Positions 51,237 through 60,438 are shown, numbered from the stretch's first letter. The stretch: 64,000 bases of DNA from Cloacibacterium caeni (GCF_907163105.1 NZ_OU015321.1:806001-870000), one strand, 5' to 3'. Notes: generated from the letters alone by a model not told the origin. Translations and numbers: made by a program.

Positions 51237-52766
51237 ATGGCTAAAAAAGCAATACTTGCCATTCTTGATGGATGGGGTTTAGGAACGGATAATAAAGTGT
51301 CTGCAATTTACCAAGCAAACACACCTTTTATAGATTCTTGTTATACAAAATTTCCAAATACCACGCTAGAAGCTTCTGGACTTGCAGTAGGTTTACCAGC
51401 AGGACAAATGGGAAATTCTGAAGTAGGACACATGAATTTAGGCGCAGGAAGAGTAGTTTACCAAAATTTGGTAAAACTGAATATGGCGGTAGAAAAAAAT
51501 ACTCTAGGATTAGAGCCGGGAATTCAAATGGCTTTTGAATATGCTAAATTAAATCATAAAAAAGTACATTTTATCGGTTTAGTTTCAGATGGTGGAGTTC
51601 ACTCTCATATCAATCACTTGAAAGGTTTATTAACTGCTGCTCAAGAATTTGGATTGACAGAAAATGTTTACGTACATGCATTTACAGACGGTAGAGACTG
51701 TGATCCTATGTCTGGAAAAGGTTTCATAGAAGATTTACAAAATCACATGAAAATCTCTACAGGGAAATTAGCAACTGTAGTTGGAAGATATTTCGCAATG
51801 GATAGAGATAAGAGATGGGAGCGTGTGAAATTAGCTTATGATGCAATGGTAAATGGAGTAGGAGAAATCACCAAAAATCCTGTAGAAGCGATTGAAAAAT
51901 CTTATGCAGAAGGAGTTACTGATGAGTTTTTAAAACCAATTATCGTTTCAGAAAATAATAATCTTCCTACTGCTAAAATTGAGGAAAATGATGTGGTTTT
52001 CTGTTTCAATTTCAGAACAGACAGAGGTAGAGAAATTACAGAAGTGCTTTCTCAACAAGACTTTCCAGATTTTGGAATGAAAAAATTGAATCTTTACTAT
52101 GTTACTTTAACCAATTATGACGAAAGTTTCCAAAATGTAAAAGTTATCTTTGATGAAGAAGTTTTACAGGAAACAATGGGCGAAGTTCTAGAAAGAGCAG
52201 GTAGAACTCAAATCAGAATTGCTGAAACAGAAAAATATCCTCACGTTACTTTCTTCTTTTCTGGTGGTAGAGAAAAAGAATTTGTAGGAGAGAGAAGATT
52301 GCTTTGTCCGAGTCCAAAAGATGTTGCTACCTACGATTTAAAACCAGAAATGTCTGCTTTTGATATTAGAGATGCTATTTTACCAGAATTAGAAAAAGAA
52401 TCTGCAGATTTCATTTGCTTAAATTTTGCGAATGCAGATATGGTAGGTCATACTGGTGTTTTCGAAGCGGCAGTAAAAGCTTGTGAAGCGGTAGACAAAT
52501 GTATAGAAGCAGTAGCAACTACAGCTTATGAACATGGTTATGCTGTTTTCATTTTGGCAGACCACGGAAATTCTGATTACATGATTAATCCAGATGGAAG
52601 TCCTAACACACAACACTCTACTAATTTAGTTCCGCTAATTGTAATGGATAAAGACCAAACTTGGAATCTGAAACCGGGTAAATTAGGAGATGTAGCGCCA
52701 TCTATTTTAAAAGTTATGGGCGTAGAAATTCCAGAAATTATGACTGGAGAAGTTTTAGTCTCTTAA
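51237..52766 (+). CDS. gpmI: 2,3-bisphosphoglycerate-independent phosphoglycerate mutase
   Basis: A 509-residue di-manganese glycolytic enzyme. Metal and nucleophile residues: ILDGWGLG near the start, Ser61 in GQMGNSEVGHMNLGAG, HVHAFTDGRDCDP-type motif (VYVHAFTDGRDCDP), NFANADMVGHTG and ILADHGNSD. TAAATTTG at 51207-51214 is the likely -7. The following hairpin, which overlaps the next gene's start, is its terminator. Confidence 0.96.
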   Translation: MAKKAILAILDGWGLGTDNKVSAIYQANTPFIDSCYTKFPNTTLEASGLAVGLPAGQMGNSEVGHMNLGAGRVVYQNLVKLNMAVEKNTLGLEPGIQMAFEYAKLNHKKVHFIGLVSDGGVHSHINHLKGLLTAAQEFGLTENVYVHAFTDGRDCDPMSGKGFIEDLQNHMKISTGKLATVVGRYFAMDRDKRWERVKLAYDAMVNGVGEITKNPVEAIEKSYAEGVTDEFLKPIIVSENNNLPTAKIEENDVVFCFNFRTDRGREITEVLSQQDFPDFGMKKLNLYYVTLTNYDESFQNVKVIFDEEVLQETMGEVLERAGRTQIRIAETEKYPHVTFFFSGGREKEFVGERRLLCPSPKDVATYDLKPEMSAFDIRDAILPELEKESADFICLNFANADMVGHTGVFEAAVKACEAVDKCIEAVATTAYEHGYAVFILADHGNSDYMINPDGSPNTQHSTNLVPLIVMDKDQTWNLKPGKLGDVAPSILKVMGVEIPEIMTGEVLVS

Positions 52767-52798
52767 AAATTTCAAATTTTTAAAATAATTTATTAACT

Positions 52799-52838
52799 TT
52801 AGCCAACTAATGATCATTATGTTGGCTAATTTTTTTTA
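52799..52838 (+). terminator. gpmI terminator hairpin overlapping the next start codon
   Basis: TTAGCCAAC and GTTGGCTAA pair, and the inner palindrome TAATGATCATTA can extend the stem; nine T follow. The ATG codons at 52810 and 52819 of the histidine kinase lie inside the hairpin. Confidence 0.8.
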
Positions 52839-55518
52839 TAAGTACTTATATTCCAAAAACAAAAAAGTAGTTGGCCTGTTTTTTATTGTTCTCTCTTCTT
52901 TTCTTTTTTCTCAAGAGGCTTCTATTATTGAAAATATTACCGAAACAGAAGGTTTGCCTAGTAATTATGTTTTTAATGCCAATGAAGATCAAAATGGAGT
53001 GATTTGGTTAGGAACAGACAAAGGTCTGGCTACGTATCAAGATGGAAAATGGATTACGCTAGATGTAGATAATGGAATGCCTGGAAACTATATTAATAAA
53101 GCGATTTCAGATAAAAAAAATGGATTATTAATTTACCTTTCAGAAAGAGGTTTATATTATTTTGACACCAATAAAAGAAGGATTACATTAAAATATCCAA
53201 GTTTAGGTAATTTGATATTGAGGGATTTCAAAATTTCTAATTATAACAGCAATTATATCTTAATTAATGGAGTAAATCATAAAACAAATCAGGAAAAGTT
53301 TTATGCTATTGATATTAATAATGTTAAGACATTCATTCCTTTGTACATTGAACAAAATAGTATTTTTCTTAAAGGAAAGAATTCAAAAATAAAACTGGCT
53401 GATCGAGATTTTTTATTACAGAATGATAAAATTGTTCTTAATCGTTTTACATTAGAAAAAATAGAAAATACCATTTTTATAAAGCAAAATGGTAAAATTA
53501 AAGATACGCTTTCCGAAAAAAATGGACTGGGAAATAACAGCATTAATCATATTTTAAAAACTTCTAAGAATGATGTGATTATTTCTACACTGGGAGGTGG
53601 TATTTCTATCATTCGTAATAACAACCCGAAAATAACTTTTAACCATAAAAGTATAAATGCTAGACGGATTTTAACTTTTCAAAATAAACAATATATTCTT
53701 GCAGATGGTTTTTTATACGTCATTCAAGATGACAAAATACTGTCAAAAGTTTTCCTTAGAAAAGATGCACTTACTTTCCATTTAGATGGTGATTTTCTTT
53801 ATTTAGGTTCTTTTGCTGGATTAGAAACCTATAAAATGAATGGCAATCAATTGCAATTCATAGATTTATTTCCTTTTACTGCTGGTGTTTCTAAGATTTT
53901 AAAATTCAATAATCAGATTATTTTTACAACTTATGGAGGTGGTTTTTTTGTGAAAAATGGAAATTCAGTGACTAAATATCAAAATAAACCTTTTGACAAT
54001 ATTGAGAATTTCTTTAAAATTAAACAAGGTTTTGGTTTAGTTTCTTATGAATCTGGTCTTTCAATCCTCAATGAAAAACTTAATTTTATAAGTCATGTGA
54101 GTAATAAAAATGGGTTACATAGTAATTTTGTAACTACCGTTTTTGCAGATACAGATACTGTCTATATTGGTGCTAGAAAAGGAATTGCACAATGGTATAA
54201 CAATAAAATAGTCAAAACTTTTAAAGCAGAAGAAGGATTTAGTGGGAATCTTACACGATTGATTTTTAGAGATGTTAAAAATAGAATTTGGGTATTGACT
54301 GACAAAGATTTATTGTTGAAAACCAAAAATATTTTAAAACCTATTGGTTCTATTAGAATTTTAGATAATAAGGAAGACTTGATTTTAAAAGGAGATTATT
54401 CCTCATCTAATCAGAAACTTACGGTAGTTTCTAAAAACAAAATTACAATCATTGATTTAGATAAAATTATTCCAAATGCTTTGGTGAAATCTACTGAAAT
54501 TTCAAAAATTCTTCATGATGGAGAATTGGGTAATTTAGGAGAGAAAATCTATTTTGAAGACCATAACCGTGATATACAATTTGTATTTTCCTCAGTAGAT
54601 AAAAATTTTTTAGGGAAAACTACTTTATTCTATAAAATTAATGATGATGCTTGGAAACCCTTTAAAGAACCTAGAACACTTAAGTTTTCTCACATAGACC
54701 AAGGAAAATATTCATTGCAAATAAAATCTGTAAATGAAGACGGCTACGAAAAAATGATGCCTAATAAAATAGAATTTACAGTTTTAGGGCCTTTCTATAT
54801 AAGATGGTGGTTTATTGTTTTTACCCTTTTAGTAGCTGGTTTGTTTTTATATAATTATGTAAACGAAATCAATAAGAAAAAGTACATTAAAAGATTAAAT
54901 CAACTCAGAGTAAAACATCAATTAGAAAACGAAAGAAAAAGAATCAGTAGAGATTTGCATGATAATATTGGTGCTTATGTAACCAGTTTGATTTCTAAGA
55001 TTGATAAGTTAAAGAACTCTGTAAACGAAAATATCGAGCCCAAAAATGAAATTAGCTGTGATGATGTAAGATTAGATGCAGAACACATTCTAGCACTTCT
55101 TAGACAAACCATTTGGATTTTAGGTAATAAAGATACCAATATTATTGCATTATATGATAATTTTAAAAGTTATGCACGTAAATTTCTCCAAACAAATGAA
55201 ATTAAAATAATTTTCGAGGAAGAGATAGAAAATAATAGAAAATTTGATGCAACTACAGGGAGCGGAATTTTTAGAATTATGCAAGAAGCATTACAAAATA
55301 TCTATAAACATGCAAATGCTACGAAAGTAGAAGTGAATGTGATTTCTAAAAATAAAATTATTTTTTATATCAAAGATAATGGACGTGGTTTTAATCCAAA
55401 CAATCTTAGAGAAGGTAATGGGTTAATCAATATGAAAGAAAGAGCAAGAGAGTTAGGATTTAAGCTTAATATTTATTCAGATTCATCTGGTACTACGATA
55501 GAACTTTACGAAATGTAA
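52810..55518 (+). CDS. Two-component sensor histidine kinase with periplasmic propeller
   Basis: 902 residues: signal anchor (LFFIVLSSFLFSQ), beta-propeller of the two-component-regulator type (about 35-560; ITETEGLPSNYVFNANEDQN, GVIWLGTDKGLATY), a Y_Y_Y-like domain (LFYKINDDAWKPF), a transmembrane helix (IRWWFIVFTLLVAGLFLYNY), and the HisKA_3/HATPase_c output with phospho-acceptor histidine in ISRDLHDNIGAY, the N box EALQNIYKHA and DNGRGF. It is the partner of the NarL-type regulator 66 bp downstream. The two possible ATG starts lie in the gpmI terminator; no later start fits the signal sequence. Confidence 0.9.
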   Translation: MIIMLANFFYKYLYSKNKKVVGLFFIVLSSFLFSQEASIIENITETEGLPSNYVFNANEDQNGVIWLGTDKGLATYQDGKWITLDVDNGMPGNYINKAISDKKNGLLIYLSERGLYYFDTNKRRITLKYPSLGNLILRDFKISNYNSNYILINGVNHKTNQEKFYAIDINNVKTFIPLYIEQNSIFLKGKNSKIKLADRDFLLQNDKIVLNRFTLEKIENTIFIKQNGKIKDTLSEKNGLGNNSINHILKTSKNDVIISTLGGGISIIRNNNPKITFNHKSINARRILTFQNKQYILADGFLYVIQDDKILSKVFLRKDALTFHLDGDFLYLGSFAGLETYKMNGNQLQFIDLFPFTAGVSKILKFNNQIIFTTYGGGFFVKNGNSVTKYQNKPFDNIENFFKIKQGFGLVSYESGLSILNEKLNFISHVSNKNGLHSNFVTTVFADTDTVYIGARKGIAQWYNNKIVKTFKAEEGFSGNLTRLIFRDVKNRIWVLTDKDLLLKTKNILKPIGSIRILDNKEDLILKGDYSSSNQKLTVVSKNKITIIDLDKIIPNALVKSTEISKILHDGELGNLGEKIYFEDHNRDIQFVFSSVDKNFLGKTTLFYKINDDAWKPFKEPRTLKFSHIDQGKYSLQIKSVNEDGYEKMMPNKIEFTVLGPFYIRWWFIVFTLLVAGLFLYNYVNEINKKKYIKRLNQLRVKHQLENERKRISRDLHDNIGAYVTSLISKIDKLKNSVNENIEPKNEISCDDVRLDAEHILALLRQTIWILGNKDTNIIALYDNFKSYARKFLQTNEIKIIFEEEIENNRKFDATTGSGIFRIMQEALQNIYKHANATKVEVNVISKNKIIFYIKDNGRGFNPNNLREGNGLINMKERARELGFKLNIYSDSSGTTIELYEM

Positions 55519-55584
55519 AATACGTAATTTGTAGTATTGATTTTAAACAACAAAAAAAATATATTGTAAAACCATTAAAAAGCC

Positions 55585-56250
55585 ATGATAAAAGTAGCAA
55601 TAGTAGATGATAATCAAATCAATAGAATTACGATTAAAGAAAAGTTAGCGCCCTATCAAGACGTACTTTTAGTATTCGAAGCCACAAATGGGGAAGATTT
55701 TTTTGATAAATTAGAAAGTCTTCCCAAAGAAGATTATCCTCAAGTGGTATTGATGGATTTAGAAATGCCTATTCTCGATGGTATTGTTACCATTGCTTCT
55801 GCGTCTATTAAATTTCCAGAAATTAAATACATTGTTTTAACGATTTATGAAGATGATGATAAAATTTTCGAAGCCATTAAAGCTGGAGCCAGTGGTTATT
55901 TACTAAAAGAAGACAAAGCTATAAACATAGTAGAAGCCATGAAAAATGTGGTTCAGTTTGATGGAATACCTATGAGTCCAGCCATTGCAAGAAGAGCAAT
56001 GGATTTGCTAAGAGATACGCCAAAACCTACTGCAAGTATGCAGAATGCGATTATAGACCACCAATTAAGCGACCGAGAAATGGAAATTCTAAGAGAAGTG
56101 GTAAAAGGTTATAATCATCACGAAATCGCAGATAAATTATTTATCAGTCCTAATACAGTGAGAACTCACGTGAATAATATTTATAAAAAACTCCATCTTA
56201 ATTCCAGAAGTCAAGTCATGAATCTGGCTTATAAAAATAAATGGATATAA
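55585..56250 (+). CDS. NarL/FixJ-type response regulator
   Basis: 221 residues: receiver domain with acidic pocket VDDN and phospho-acceptor aspartate in VVLMDLEMP, conserved LTIYEDDD and GYLLKED, followed by a LuxR HTH (LSDREMEILREVVKGYNHHE, IADKLFISPNTVRTHVNNIY). It is the likely partner of the upstream kinase. The downstream terminator closes the unit. Confidence 0.93.
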   Translation: MIKVAIVDDNQINRITIKEKLAPYQDVLLVFEATNGEDFFDKLESLPKEDYPQVVLMDLEMPILDGIVTIASASIKFPEIKYIVLTIYEDDDKIFEAIKAGASGYLLKEDKAINIVEAMKNVVQFDGIPMSPAIARRAMDLLRDTPKPTASMQNAIIDHQLSDREMEILREVVKGYNHHEIADKLFISPNTVRTHVNNIYKKLHLNSRSQVMNLAYKNKWI

Positions 56251-56257
56251 TATTTCT

Positions 56258-56286
56258 AAAAGGCTTATTTTATTAGCCTTTTTTTA
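56258..56286 (+). terminator. Intrinsic terminator of the two-component unit
   Basis: AAAAGGCT, loop of about 9 nt, AGCCTTTTTTT. The -7 element TATATTTG (56292-56299) of the next gene follows at once. Confidence 0.8.
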
Positions 56287-56318
56287 TTTCATATATTTGC
56301 AAAAACTAAATCAATAGA

Positions 56319-56750
56319 ATGTTAAGTAATAAAAAACTCGCTATAGATTTTGATGGAACCATTGTAGAAGATGCTTATCCATCAATTGGAAAACCAAAAA
56401 TTTTCGCTTTCGAAACCCTAAAAAAATTACAATCCGAAGGATATCGATTAATTCTTTGGACTTATAGACACGGCAAGTCTTTAGAAGAAGCGGTAGAATT
56501 TTGTAGAAAAAATGGAGTAGAATTCTACGCAGTAAACTCTAGTTTCGAAGGTGAAATCTTTGATGATGAAACTCAATCCAGAAAAATAGATGCAGATTTA
56601 TTTATAGATGATAGAAACTTAGGCGGTTTTCCAGGTTGGGGAGAAATCTACAACATCATCACCGAAAGAATAGAATTCAGAGTAGAAGGAGGCGAGGTTT
56701 TAGCTTATTCTAAAATGAAAAAAGAAAAGAAAAGAGGTTTGTTTTGGTAG
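56319..56750 (+). CDS. HAD superfamily hydrolase-like protein
   Basis: A 143-residue protein with the HAD nucleophile motif in LAIDFDGTIVEDAYP, motif II ILWTYRHGK (T instead of the usual S/T position kept) and motif III/IV in KIDADLFIDDRNLGG. It resembles small capless HAD proteins of Bacteroidota such as BT0820. Substrate unknown. The last 20 residues are basic. TATATTTG at 56292 gives a promoter directly upstream. Confidence 0.82.
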   Translation: MLSNKKLAIDFDGTIVEDAYPSIGKPKIFAFETLKKLQSEGYRLILWTYRHGKSLEEAVEFCRKNGVEFYAVNSSFEGEIFDDETQSRKIDADLFIDDRNLGGFPGWGEIYNIITERIEFRVEGGEVLAYSKMKKEKKRGLFW

Positions 56751-56787
56751 AAGTAAAAGACCCAAGTAAAAAGTAAAAAGACACAAG
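56751..56787. repeat. AAGTAAAA word repeat before the four-helix gene
   Basis: Three runs of AAGTAAAA with GACCCAAG and GACACAAG words between. Its complement (CTTTTTACTT) recurs on the far side of the gene at 57158-57189. Confidence 0.6.
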
Positions 56788-56803
56788 TTTTAAAATCTAA
56801 TGT

Positions 56804-57151
56804 ATGCAAAATAATAATCTGTTAGATAGAACTTTTAAATTTGGGGTGAACTGTATTATTTTCTTAAGAACTTTACCTCGTGATTTTGAATATAATGTAA
56901 TAAAATTACAGTTAACAAAATCGTCAACTTCAATTGGTGCTAATTATGAAGAATCACAAGCTGGATCTTCTAAAGCTGATTTTAAAAATAAAGTAAGAAT
57001 ATCTCTTCGAGAAGCTAGAGAGTCCAATTATTGGTTAAGAGTAATTAAAGCTTTAGAAAGGTCAGAAAATGAACAGTTAGAATCTCTTATACAGGAGAGT
57101 AAAGAACTTAAAAATATTTTAGCTTCTATTATAAACAATACTAAACTATAA
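56804..57151 (+). CDS. Four-helix bundle protein, S23/IVP family
   Basis: A 115-residue helical protein. LPRDFEYNVIKLQLTKSSTS and IGANYEESQAG with KVRISLREARESNYWLRVI are the signature of the S23 (23S rRNA-intervening-sequence) protein family, which also includes the Avd partner of diversity-generating retroelements. Here the gene stands between ordinary genes, with no rRNA and no reverse transcriptase nearby. It is bracketed by word repeats of opposite orientation. Function unknown. Confidence 0.88.
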   Translation: MQNNNLLDRTFKFGVNCIIFLRTLPRDFEYNVIKLQLTKSSTSIGANYEESQAGSSKADFKNKVRISLREARESNYWLRVIKALERSENEQLESLIQESKELKNILASIINNTKL

Positions 57152-57157
57152 ATAATA

Positions 57158-57189
57158 CATGGTTCTTTTTACTTTTGCCATGGCTCTTT
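57158..57189. repeat. CTTTTTACTTTTG word repeat before map
   Basis: Starts CATGGTTCTTTTTACTTTTG and contains TACTTTTG (57170-57177), a perfect -7 element 19 bp before the map start. Partly the inverse of the repeat at 56751-56787. Confidence 0.6.
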
Positions 57190-57196
57190 AAATAAA

Positions 57197-58006
57197 ATGA
57201 TTATACTTAAAACAATTGAAGAACTCCGTTTAATGCGCGAAAGTGCTCAGCTCGTTTCTAAAACTTTAGGAATGATTGCTGCAGAAATTAAACCAGGAGT
57301 TACCACATTACATTTAGATAAATTAGCTCATGATTTTATCAAAGATCATGGTGGCGAACCTGCGTTTTTAGGAATGTATGGTTTCCCAAATTCCCTATGT
57401 ATTTCTCCCAATGAAGAGGTAGTTCACGGAATTCCAAAAGATATTCCGTTGGAAGAAGGAGACATTCTTTCTGTAGATTGTGGGGTTTACATGAATGGTT
57501 TTTATGGCGATCATGCTTATTCATTCGAAGTGGGAGAAGTAGCACCAGAAACCAAAAAATTACTTCAAGTAACCAAAGAATCACTTTACAAAGGAATAGA
57601 ACAATGTGTTCGCGGAAAAAGAATAGGAGATATTTCAAACGCTATTCAAACGCACTGCGAAAAACATGGTTATGGAGTGGTAAGAGAATTGGTAGGTCAC
57701 GGTTTGGGAAGAACCATGCACGAAGATCCTCAAGTTCCTAATTACGGAAGAAAAGGCAGCGGAAAAGTCATAAAAGACGGCTTAGTTGTCGCTATAGAAC
57801 CTATGGTTAATCTGGGAACGCATCAGGTAAAATTCCATAAAGATGGATGGACAGTAACTTCATTAGACAAAACACCTTCTGCACATTTTGAACATGATGT
57901 TGCAGTGATTAATGGAAAGCCAGTTTTACTTTCTACCTTCAAATATATTTACGAAGCATTAGGAATTAAAAGTAATGAAGAAGAACCATTTACAATGGAT
58001 TTTTAG
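57197..58006 (+). CDS. map: Methionine aminopeptidase, type I
   Basis: A 269-residue metalloenzyme that removes the initiator methionine. Metal ligands and catalytic histidines: EVVHGIPKD, SVDCGVYMNGFYGDHAYSF, GHGLGRTMHEDPQVPNYG, VVAIEPMVNLG and SAHFEHDVAV. The gene would be driven from the -7 sequence in the adjacent word repeat and ends in a terminator. Confidence 0.96.
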   Translation: MIILKTIEELRLMRESAQLVSKTLGMIAAEIKPGVTTLHLDKLAHDFIKDHGGEPAFLGMYGFPNSLCISPNEEVVHGIPKDIPLEEGDILSVDCGVYMNGFYGDHAYSFEVGEVAPETKKLLQVTKESLYKGIEQCVRGKRIGDISNAIQTHCEKHGYGVVRELVGHGLGRTMHEDPQVPNYGRKGSGKVIKDGLVVAIEPMVNLGTHQVKFHKDGWTVTSLDKTPSAHFEHDVAVINGKPVLLSTFKYIYEALGIKSNEEEPFTMDF

Positions 58007-58032
58007 AAATACTTCATTCATAACCAAAATAC

Positions 58033-58057
58033 AAGCAGACTTTTGTCTGCTTTTTTT
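58033..58057 (+). terminator. Intrinsic terminator of map
   Basis: AAGCAGAC, loop TTTT, GTCTGCTTTTTTT. Confidence 0.85.
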
Positions 58058-58140
58058 ATTTTCTAAAAATGAAAGTTGAACTAAGGAAATAATTTTATTC
58101 TTTTATAGGGATATTTTTTTAAATTTGAATTAGAAATTAT

Positions 58141-58905
58141 ATGAAGAAAATCGCCTCATTTTTACTGAATAAAATTCCAAGACCTATGCTTATTAATCTA
58201 AGCATTTTTCTTCGCCCTTTAATCTATCTTTTTTTCAAAGGAAATAAATTCACCGACCCGATTGACGGGAAATCCTACCGTAAATTTTTACCTTATGGTT
58301 ACGGAAAACAGCGTGAAAATGCACTTTCTCCTGGAACTTTAAGTTTAGAGCGTCATCGTCAAATGTGGTTGTATCTAAAAAATGAAACCGATTTTTTTAC
58401 TCAAAATTATAAAGTGCTTCACATTGCTCCAGAGCAAGAATTCTTGAGAAAATTCAAGAAAATGAAGAATTTAGAATACACTTCTGCAGATTTGTTTTCG
58501 CCGATTGTAGATGTAAAAGCAGACATTCTAGATTTGCCTTTTGAAGATGAAAGTTTTGATGTTATTTTCTGTAATCACGTTCTAGAACATATTATAGACG
58601 ATAAAAAAGCGATGAGCGAACTGTACAGAGTGATGAAAAAAGGAGGTTGGGGAATTCTGCAAGTTCCCATGAAAAATTCTTTAGAGAAAACTTATGAAGA
58701 TTTTACCATAACAGAACCAAAAGAACGCCAAAAACATTTCGGGCAATACGATCATGTTCGTTGGTACGGAATGGATTATTTCGAAAGGTTAAAATCAGTA
58801 GGATTTTCAGTAGATATTAATTTCTATTCTCAAAAATTTTCTAAAGAAGAACAAAAAAGATTCGGACTAAACGTAACCGAAATTTTACCTGTGGTAAGAA
58901 AGTAA
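58141..58905 (+). CDS. Class I SAM-dependent methyltransferase
   Basis: A 254-residue protein of the Methyltransf_11 type. SAM-binding residues in VLHIAPEQEF, YTSADLFSPIVDVKADILDL and the motif FDVIFCNHVLEHIIDDKKAM, then ELYRVMKKGGWGILQVPM. The usual glycine-rich motif I (E/DxGxGxG) is replaced by HIAPEQ, a variant seen in a subgroup of these enzymes. Substrate unknown. No clear operon partners. Confidence 0.85.
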   Translation: MKKIASFLLNKIPRPMLINLSIFLRPLIYLFFKGNKFTDPIDGKSYRKFLPYGYGKQRENALSPGTLSLERHRQMWLYLKNETDFFTQNYKVLHIAPEQEFLRKFKKMKNLEYTSADLFSPIVDVKADILDLPFEDESFDVIFCNHVLEHIIDDKKAMSELYRVMKKGGWGILQVPMKNSLEKTYEDFTITEPKERQKHFGQYDHVRWYGMDYFERLKSVGFSVDINFYSQKFSKEEQKRFGLNVTEILPVVRK

Positions 58906-58928
58906 TTAAAAAAATAAAACACCTTTTT

Positions 58929-58945
58929 GTCATTCCGTAGGAATC
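58929..58945. repeat. Short palindromic word GTCATTCCGTAGGAATCT
   Basis: Contains ATTCC-GTA-GGAAT, a perfect 5-bp inverted repeat, in the gap between two convergent genes. Only copy in the window. Confidence 0.4.
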
Positions 58946-58949
58946 TAAA

Positions 58950-59411
58950 TTATTTTTTTATCTTTAGTTCATAAACCAAAGAATCAATTCTTTTATTAAG
59001 TATTTCATAAGCGTTTTCATTATTGTAATTTTTGAATAAAGAAATAAATGAAATTATCATTGGTATTGTTACTGCAAAAATTTTAAATAGTAAGTTTAGA
59101 AATCTATTTATAAGTAAATTACTTAATAAAGCATTGATGCCGCATTCATTTATAGAGTAGGTGTGGTTTCTGTTATCTTCGTCTTTTGTACATATTTTCA
59201 AAAAATTTTCTTTATATAATTCAAAACATAAGTTTTTACTTTCTTCTATTTTGATTTTGGCTAATTCTGCAATTCTTTCACAATCAAATTGAAATTGATA
59301 TTTATTTTTATTTTTTTCTTTTTCAAATTGCAATAAACCTTTATAAAAGATTTTTAAAATTTCGTGTTTTTTCAAGTTTTTTAGAATGGTCATATGTTTA
59401 TTTTTTTTCAA
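58950..59411 (-). CDS. Hypothetical protein with one membrane helix
   Basis: 153 residues, lysine- and asparagine-rich. The first 95 residues (KNLKKHEILKIFYKGLLQFE, FDCERIAELAKIKIEESKNL) may be a winged-helix-like domain; a hydrophobic helix follows (NLLFKIFAVTIPMIISFISL) and a short charged tail. An in-frame ATG at 59393 is a possible later start. More AT-rich than its neighbours, so it may be an accessory gene. No family recognised. Confidence 0.55.
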   Translation of the reverse strand: MKKNKHMTILKNLKKHEILKIFYKGLLQFEKEKNKNKYQFQFDCERIAELAKIKIEESKNLCFELYKENFLKICTKDEDNRNHTYSINECGINALLSNLLINRFLNLLFKIFAVTIPMIISFISLFKNYNNENAYEILNKRIDSLVYELKIKK

Positions 59412-59528
59412 ATTTCCAAAATAAAAATTTTAAATGCAAATTGAATTATCAACATATCTTTCTATTTTCCTTACCTTTGCAAAAAAGAAATTTTAAATCT
59501 TTTAATCCTTTAATTTTAAGTAAAACAA

Positions 59529-60404
59529 ATGCACAAAGCAGGATTTGTAAACATAGTCGGGAAACCAAACGCAGGAAAATCTACCTTGCTCAATCAATTG
59601 ATGGGCGAAAAATTAGCGATTGTGACCCAAAAAGCACAAACAACTAGACACCGTATTTTCGGGATTTATAATGAAGAAGACCTACAAATCGTATTTTCTG
59701 ATACTCCTGGAGTTCTAGAACCAAAATATGAATTGCAAGAAAAAATGATGGATTTTGTAAAGGATTCTTTACAAGATGCAGACGTTTTCTTATTTATCGT
59801 AGATGTTAATGATAAAGAAGAACCGAATGAATTTTTGGTAGATAAACTGAACAAAATTCCAGTTCCAGTCCTTATTTTACTCAATAAGATAGATGTGTCT
59901 AACCAAGAAGCGATGCTCGAAAAAGTGGAGTACTGGCATAATAAAATTGAAAAAGCAGAAATTTTACCGATTTCAGCGTTAGAAGGTTTTAATACCGATT
60001 TAATTTTGCCAAAATTAAAAGCTTTATTGCCAGAAAATCCGCCTTACTACGACAAAGACCAATACACAGATAAATCTGAACGTTTCTTCGTAAATGAAAA
60101 TATCAGAGAGAAAATTTTATTGAATTACGACAAAGAAATTCCGTATTCTGTAGAAGTGGTAACAGAAATGTTCAAAGAAAAAGAAGGAATTATCTTTATA
60201 GACTCTATTATTTACGTAGAAAGAGACACACAAAAAGGAATTCTCATCGGTCACAAAGGTGAAGCCATCAAAAAAGTGGGAACCGAAGCCAGAATAGATT
60301 TAGAGAAATTTTTTGACAAGAAAATTCACCTTAATCTTTTTGTAAAAGTCAAAAAAGATTGGCGTAAAAACGAAAGAGATCTTAAAAATTTCGGTTACAG
60401 ATAA
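59529..60404 (+). CDS. era: GTPase Era
   Basis: A 291-residue GTPase needed for 30S ribosome assembly. G1 GKPNAGKST, G2 around TTRHRIFGI, G3 DTPGV, G4 NKID and the C-terminal KH domain with GILIGHKGEAIKKVGTEAR. TACCTTTG at 59472-59479 is a probable -7. The 25 bp before the start are made of short AATCTTTTAA-like words. Confidence 0.96.
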   Translation: MHKAGFVNIVGKPNAGKSTLLNQLMGEKLAIVTQKAQTTRHRIFGIYNEEDLQIVFSDTPGVLEPKYELQEKMMDFVKDSLQDADVFLFIVDVNDKEEPNEFLVDKLNKIPVPVLILLNKIDVSNQEAMLEKVEYWHNKIEKAEILPISALEGFNTDLILPKLKALLPENPPYYDKDQYTDKSERFFVNENIREKILLNYDKEIPYSVEVVTEMFKEKEGIIFIDSIIYVERDTQKGILIGHKGEAIKKVGTEARIDLEKFFDKKIHLNLFVKVKKDWRKNERDLKNFGYR

Positions 60405-60407
60405 AAT

Positions 60408-60438
60408 AAAAACTCAATCTTTTTGGTTGAGTTTTTTT
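60408..60438 (+). terminator. Intrinsic terminator of era
   Basis: AAAAACTCAA, loop of 9 nt, TTGAGTTTTTTT. Confidence 0.85.

Noticed and set aside
56804-57151. Part of a diversity-generating retroelement
   Set aside because: The protein is of the Avd/S23 family, but there is no reverse transcriptase, template repeat or variable repeat in the neighbourhood.
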